From positions 1 to 5,407 of the forward strand of contig CABUTN010000069.1 in NCBI GenBank assembly GCA_902494565.1: a stretch of DNA of 5,407 nucleotides. The letters run 5' to 3'. The notes under the pieces were generated by a model, which saw only the letters and a list, made by a program, of their open reading frames with translations, was not told the origin of the DNA and made no database searches. Shown one piece after another: positions 2,538-5,407 of this stretch (position 1 is the first letter of the stretch; each line of letters opens with the position of its first letter). The DNA is from an uncultured Collinsella sp. GTDB lineage: Bacteria > Actinomycetota > Coriobacteriia > Coriobacteriales > Coriobacteriaceae. The translations under genes and the position numbers were made by a program.

Positions 2538-5407
2538 ATGAGCAAACTCGTCGAGGGCATCAAGGACCGTATGGTCGCTGCCGCGCGTGAGGCTGCACCC
2601 GCCGTGGTGGATGCCGCGCAGAAGGCCGCGACCGCGGCTGCCGAGAAAGTTGTCGAGGCAGTTGCCGATGCCAAGAACGCGGCAGGGGAGACGTCCGCCG
2701 CTAGCGAGGCCGTCACCGCCGCTGAGCCCGTAGTCGCCGCCCAGGCCCCCGAAGGCGCAATCTTCAACCCCGAGGCCGCCCACGGCAACCTGCACCTGGG
2801 CATCGACGTGGGCTCCACCACCGTTAAGCTCGCCGTGCTCAACGACGACAACCAGATCGTCTATGCCAAGTACCAGCGCCACCACACCGACGTCCGCGCC
2901 TGCGCCCGCGACCTGTTCGAGGGTGCTGCGACCGTGCTGCCGACGGCCCAGATGACCTGCGCCATTACCGGCTCGGGCGGTCTGCTGCTGTCCCAATGGC
3001 TCGACCTGGAGTTTGTCCAGGAGGTCATCGCCAGCAAGCGTGCCGTCGAGACCCTTATCCCGGCCACCGATGTCGCCATCGAGCTGGGCGGCGAGGACGC
3101 CAAGATCATCTACTTCGACAACGGCATCGAGCAGCGCATGAACGGCACCTGCGCCGGCGGCACTGGCGCGTTCATCGACCAGATGGCCACTCTGCTGCAC
3201 ACCGACGCCAGCGGCCTCAACGAGCTCGCGGCCAACGCCACCACCATCTATCCAATCGCCAGCCGCTGCGGCGTCTTTGCCAAGACCGACGTCCAGCCGC
3301 TGCTCAACGAAGGCGCCCGCCCCGAGGACGTGGCGGCCTCCATCTTCCAGGCTGTCGTGACCCAGACTATCTCGGGCCTGGCGTGCGGCCGTCCCATCCG
3401 CGGCAACGTCGCCTTCCTGGGCGGCCCGCTGCAGTATCTCTCCGAGCTGCGCCACCGCTTCTACCTTACGCTCAACCTGGACGAGGAGCACCGCATTGTG
3501 CCCCAAAACGCTCACCTGTTTGTGGCGAGCGGCGCCGCCATGGCGCATGAGTCCAACAAGCTCAGCACGTTCCCGCAGCTCATCGAGGCTATCGATGCCC
3601 TGGGTGACACACAGGGTGCCGAGGTCGAGCGTCTGGATCCGCTCTTTGCCAACGACGAGGACTTTGCCGAGTTCAAGACCCGCCACGACCAGGAAGTCGT
3701 CCCCAAGGGCAAGCTCGACGGCTACACCGGCCGCGTGTTCATCGGCATCGACGCCGGCTCCACCACCATGAAGGCCGCGCTCGTGGGCGAGGACGGTCAG
3801 CTGCTGCACACCTGGTACGGCAACAACAACGGCGACATCCTGGGCACGGCCAAGGTCATCATGGCCGATTTCTACAACCACATCCCCGCCGGCTGCACTA
3901 TCGGCCACGTGACTACCACGGGCTACGGTGAGGCACTGCTCATCGAGGCCCTCAAGGCCGATTCCGGCGAGATTGAGACCGTTGCACACCTGCGCGGCGC
4001 CAAGGCATTCCTGCCCGGCGTCGAGTTTATTCTGGACATTGGCGGCCAGGACATGAAGTGCCTGCGCGTCAAGGACGGCGTTATCGAGCACATCATGCTC
4101 AACGAGGCTTGCTCGTCGGGCTGCGGCAGCTTTATCGAGAGTTTCGCCGTGTCTATGAACATGGACGTGCGCGCGTTCGCCGATGCCGCCATCCATGCCA
4201 AGGCCCCGGTCGACCTGGGAAGTCGCTGCACGGTCTTTATGAACTCGCGCGTCAAGCAGGCGCAAAAGGAAGGCGCCACGGTGGGCGACATCGCGGCCGG
4301 CCTGTCCTATTCCGTCATCAAGAATGCCCTGTTCAAGGTCATTAAGCTGCGCGACCCCAAGGAGATCGGCAGCCAGGTGATCGTCCAGGGCGGCACCTTT
4401 ATGTCCGACGCCACGCTGCGTGCGTTTGAGCAGCTTACCGGCGTCCACGCCGTGCGCCCCGACATCGCCGGCTGCATGGGCGCCTACGGTGCGGCCCTGC
4501 TCGCCCGCGATCGCGCCGCCGCCGACGGCACCTCGACCATTCTTTCTGCCGAGGACATTGCGCACCTCACCGTGACGCAAAAGCATGTCCGCTGCGGCCG
4601 TTGCTCTAACAACTGCCAGCTTACCGTCAACGACTTTGGCGGCGGCAGGCGCTTCATTACCGGCAACCGCTGCGAGAAGGGCGCCGGCCACAAAAAGCAG
4701 AAGACTGAGGCCCCCAACCTCTTCAAAAAGAAAAACGAGCTGCTCTTTAACCGCGAGATCCTGAGTCCCGACGAGGCCCCGCGCGGCACCGTCGGCATCC
4801 CCCGTGCGCTCAACATGTACGAGAACTACCCCTTCTGGCATGCGTTCTTTACGCGCCTGGGCTTTAGCGTGCAGCTGTCCGACCAGTCGAGCAAGAAGAC
4901 CTACCAGGCGGGCATCGAGTCCATGCCGTCCGAGAGCGTGTGCTATCCGGCCAAGATGAGCCACGGCCACGTGATGAACCTCATCGACCACGATGTCGAC
5001 TTCATTTGGATGCCGTGCGTGCGCTGGGAGCGCAAGGAGGATCCGACTGCCGGTAACTGCTATAACTGCCCCATCGTCATGAGCTACCCCACGGCGCTGG
5101 CGCTCAATATCGACGAGATTCGCGAGCAGAACATCGAGTTCCTGTACCCGTTTGTGCCGTATCACGACAAGACCGAGCTCAAGCGCCGTCTGTACCAGGT
5201 GCTCGCCGTCGACCGTGTGGCCGATGCCGAGGCTGGTCGCGGTCGCGTGCGCGGTCCCAAGATCACGCGCTCCGAGGTCGATGCCGCCGTCAACGCCGCC
5301 TTCGAGGCCGATGCGCGCTTCCACGAGGATATCCAGACCATGGGCGAGGAGGCCCTTAAGTGGGTCGAGGACCACGGCGGCCACGGCATTGTGCTCGCCG
5401 GCCGCCC
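2538..5407 (+). CDS. Giant acyl-CoA dehydratase activase-related protein (tandem BadF/BcrA-type ATPase + DUF2229), 3' end missing
   Basis: The frame is open from ATG 2538 to the window end (956 codons); related proteins are roughly 1,400 residues or more, so about a third is missing. The ribosome site is AGGAG 2527-2531. Residues 1-84 are an alanine-rich, charged extension. ATPase module 1 (about 87-340) shows I89-D-V-G-S-T-T, E182-L-G-G-E-D-A-K, C205 in N-G-T-C-A-G-G-T-G, C244 in S-R-C-G-V-F, and F293-L-G-G. Module 2 (about 401-660) shows I404-D-A-G-S-T-T, D500-I-G-G-Q-D-M-K, C525 in N-E-A-C-S-S-G-C-G, C564 in S-R-C-T-V-F, and Q617-G-G-T. Next come C686-x2-C689-x3-C693 with C712, then a DUF2229-like part from I754-P-R-A-L with C802, C827, C841 and C844. 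The last residues (G-I-V-L-A-G-R) resemble the start of the following conserved block. Family members such as HgdC use ATP and a [4Fe-4S] cluster to inject an electron into 2-hydroxyacyl-CoA dehydratases; fused giants like this have, to my knowledge, no established substrate. Probably cytoplasmic and oxygen-sensitive. Confidence 0.9.
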   Translation, partial: MSKLVEGIKDRMVAAAREAAPAVVDAAQKAATAAAEKVVEAVADAKNAAGETSAASEAVTAAEPVVAAQAPEGAIFNPEAAHGNLHLGIDVGSTTVKLAVLNDDNQIVYAKYQRHHTDVRACARDLFEGAATVLPTAQMTCAITGSGGLLLSQWLDLEFVQEVIASKRAVETLIPATDVAIELGGEDAKIIYFDNGIEQRMNGTCAGGTGAFIDQMATLLHTDASGLNELAANATTIYPIASRCGVFAKTDVQPLLNEGARPEDVAASIFQAVVTQTISGLACGRPIRGNVAFLGGPLQYLSELRHRFYLTLNLDEEHRIVPQNAHLFVASGAAMAHESNKLSTFPQLIEAIDALGDTQGAEVERLDPLFANDEDFAEFKTRHDQEVVPKGKLDGYTGRVFIGIDAGSTTMKAALVGEDGQLLHTWYGNNNGDILGTAKVIMADFYNHIPAGCTIGHVTTTGYGEALLIEALKADSGEIETVAHLRGAKAFLPGVEFILDIGGQDMKCLRVKDGVIEHIMLNEACSSGCGSFIESFAVSMNMDVRAFADAAIHAKAPVDLGSRCTVFMNSRVKQAQKEGATVGDIAAGLSYSVIKNALFKVIKLRDPKEIGSQVIVQGGTFMSDATLRAFEQLTGVHAVRPDIAGCMGAYGAALLARDRAAADGTSTILSAEDIAHLTVTQKHVRCGRCSNNCQLTVNDFGGGRRFITGNRCEKGAGHKKQKTEAPNLFKKKNELLFNREILSPDEAPRGTVGIPRALNMYENYPFWHAFFTRLGFSVQLSDQSSKKTYQAGIESMPSESVCYPAKMSHGHVMNLIDHDVDFIWMPCVRWERKEDPTAGNCYNCPIVMSYPTALALNIDEIREQNIEFLYPFVPYHDKTELKRRLYQVLAVDRVADAEAGRGRVRGPKITRSEVDAAVNAAFEADARFHEDIQTMGEEALKWVEDHGGHGIVLAGR

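Noticed and set aside
2996..3550. + strand frame of 184 codons inside the activase gene
   Set aside because: Arg/His/Pro-rich product typical of an out-of-frame read in GC-rich DNA; it lies fully within conserved ATPase module 1.
2463..5384. A 973-codon open frame on the - strand opposite the activase gene
   Set aside because: Its codons lie exactly in register with the sense codons, so it stays open only because the sense gene avoids TTA, CTA and TCA, which are rare in GC-rich genomes. It ends precisely at a CTA codon of the TetR gene (2463-2465). Its product is a low-information mix of Ala, Gly, Val, Leu, Asp and His without recognisable motifs, whereas the + strand frame has clear domains.

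Overview
The window reads as a GC-rich Gram-positive anaerobe. My best guess is a gut member of the Coriobacteriia (Collinsella-like). The guess rests on strong G/C third-position bias with near absence of TTA/CTA/TCA codons, on palindromic repeats of a kind I associate with that group, and on the giant acyl-CoA dehydratase activase-type protein. It is inference, not a database match. All recognised genes lie on the + strand.

Positions 1-750 form a nitrogen-uptake module. The 3' end of an ammonium transporter gene (amt) is followed by a 209-base gap holding a large palindromic repeat and a second copy of one of its arms. Then comes a complete PII signalling protein gene (glnK). This PII lacks the tyrosine used for uridylylation or adenylylation in other bacteria, so it probably senses ATP/ADP and 2-oxoglutarate only by ligand binding, and it would gate the transporter next to it.

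Positions 751-1722 hold a Cof-type HAD phosphatase gene with its own likely promoter. Its ribosome binding site is perfectly complementary over 13 bases to a segment just after glnK, so transcripts reading through from glnK may not be translated efficiently. A short REP-like hairpin follows the gene.

Positions 1723-5407 hold a two-gene operon. A TetR-family regulator with a TTG start sits behind a cluster of inverted repeats that look like its own operators. Twelve bases after it begins a very large protein, cut by the window end after 956 residues. It has an unusual alanine-rich N-terminus, then two tandem BadF/BadG/BcrA/HgdC-type ATPase modules (each with the cysteine pair that binds a bridging [4Fe-4S] cluster in the family), a four-cysteine motif, and a DUF2229-like cysteine-rich region. 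The family couples ATP hydrolysis to low-potential electron transfer into 2-hydroxyacyl-CoA dehydratases or benzoyl-CoA reductases. The acceptor of this one is not visible here. I found no RNA genes, CRISPR arrays or transposase genes.
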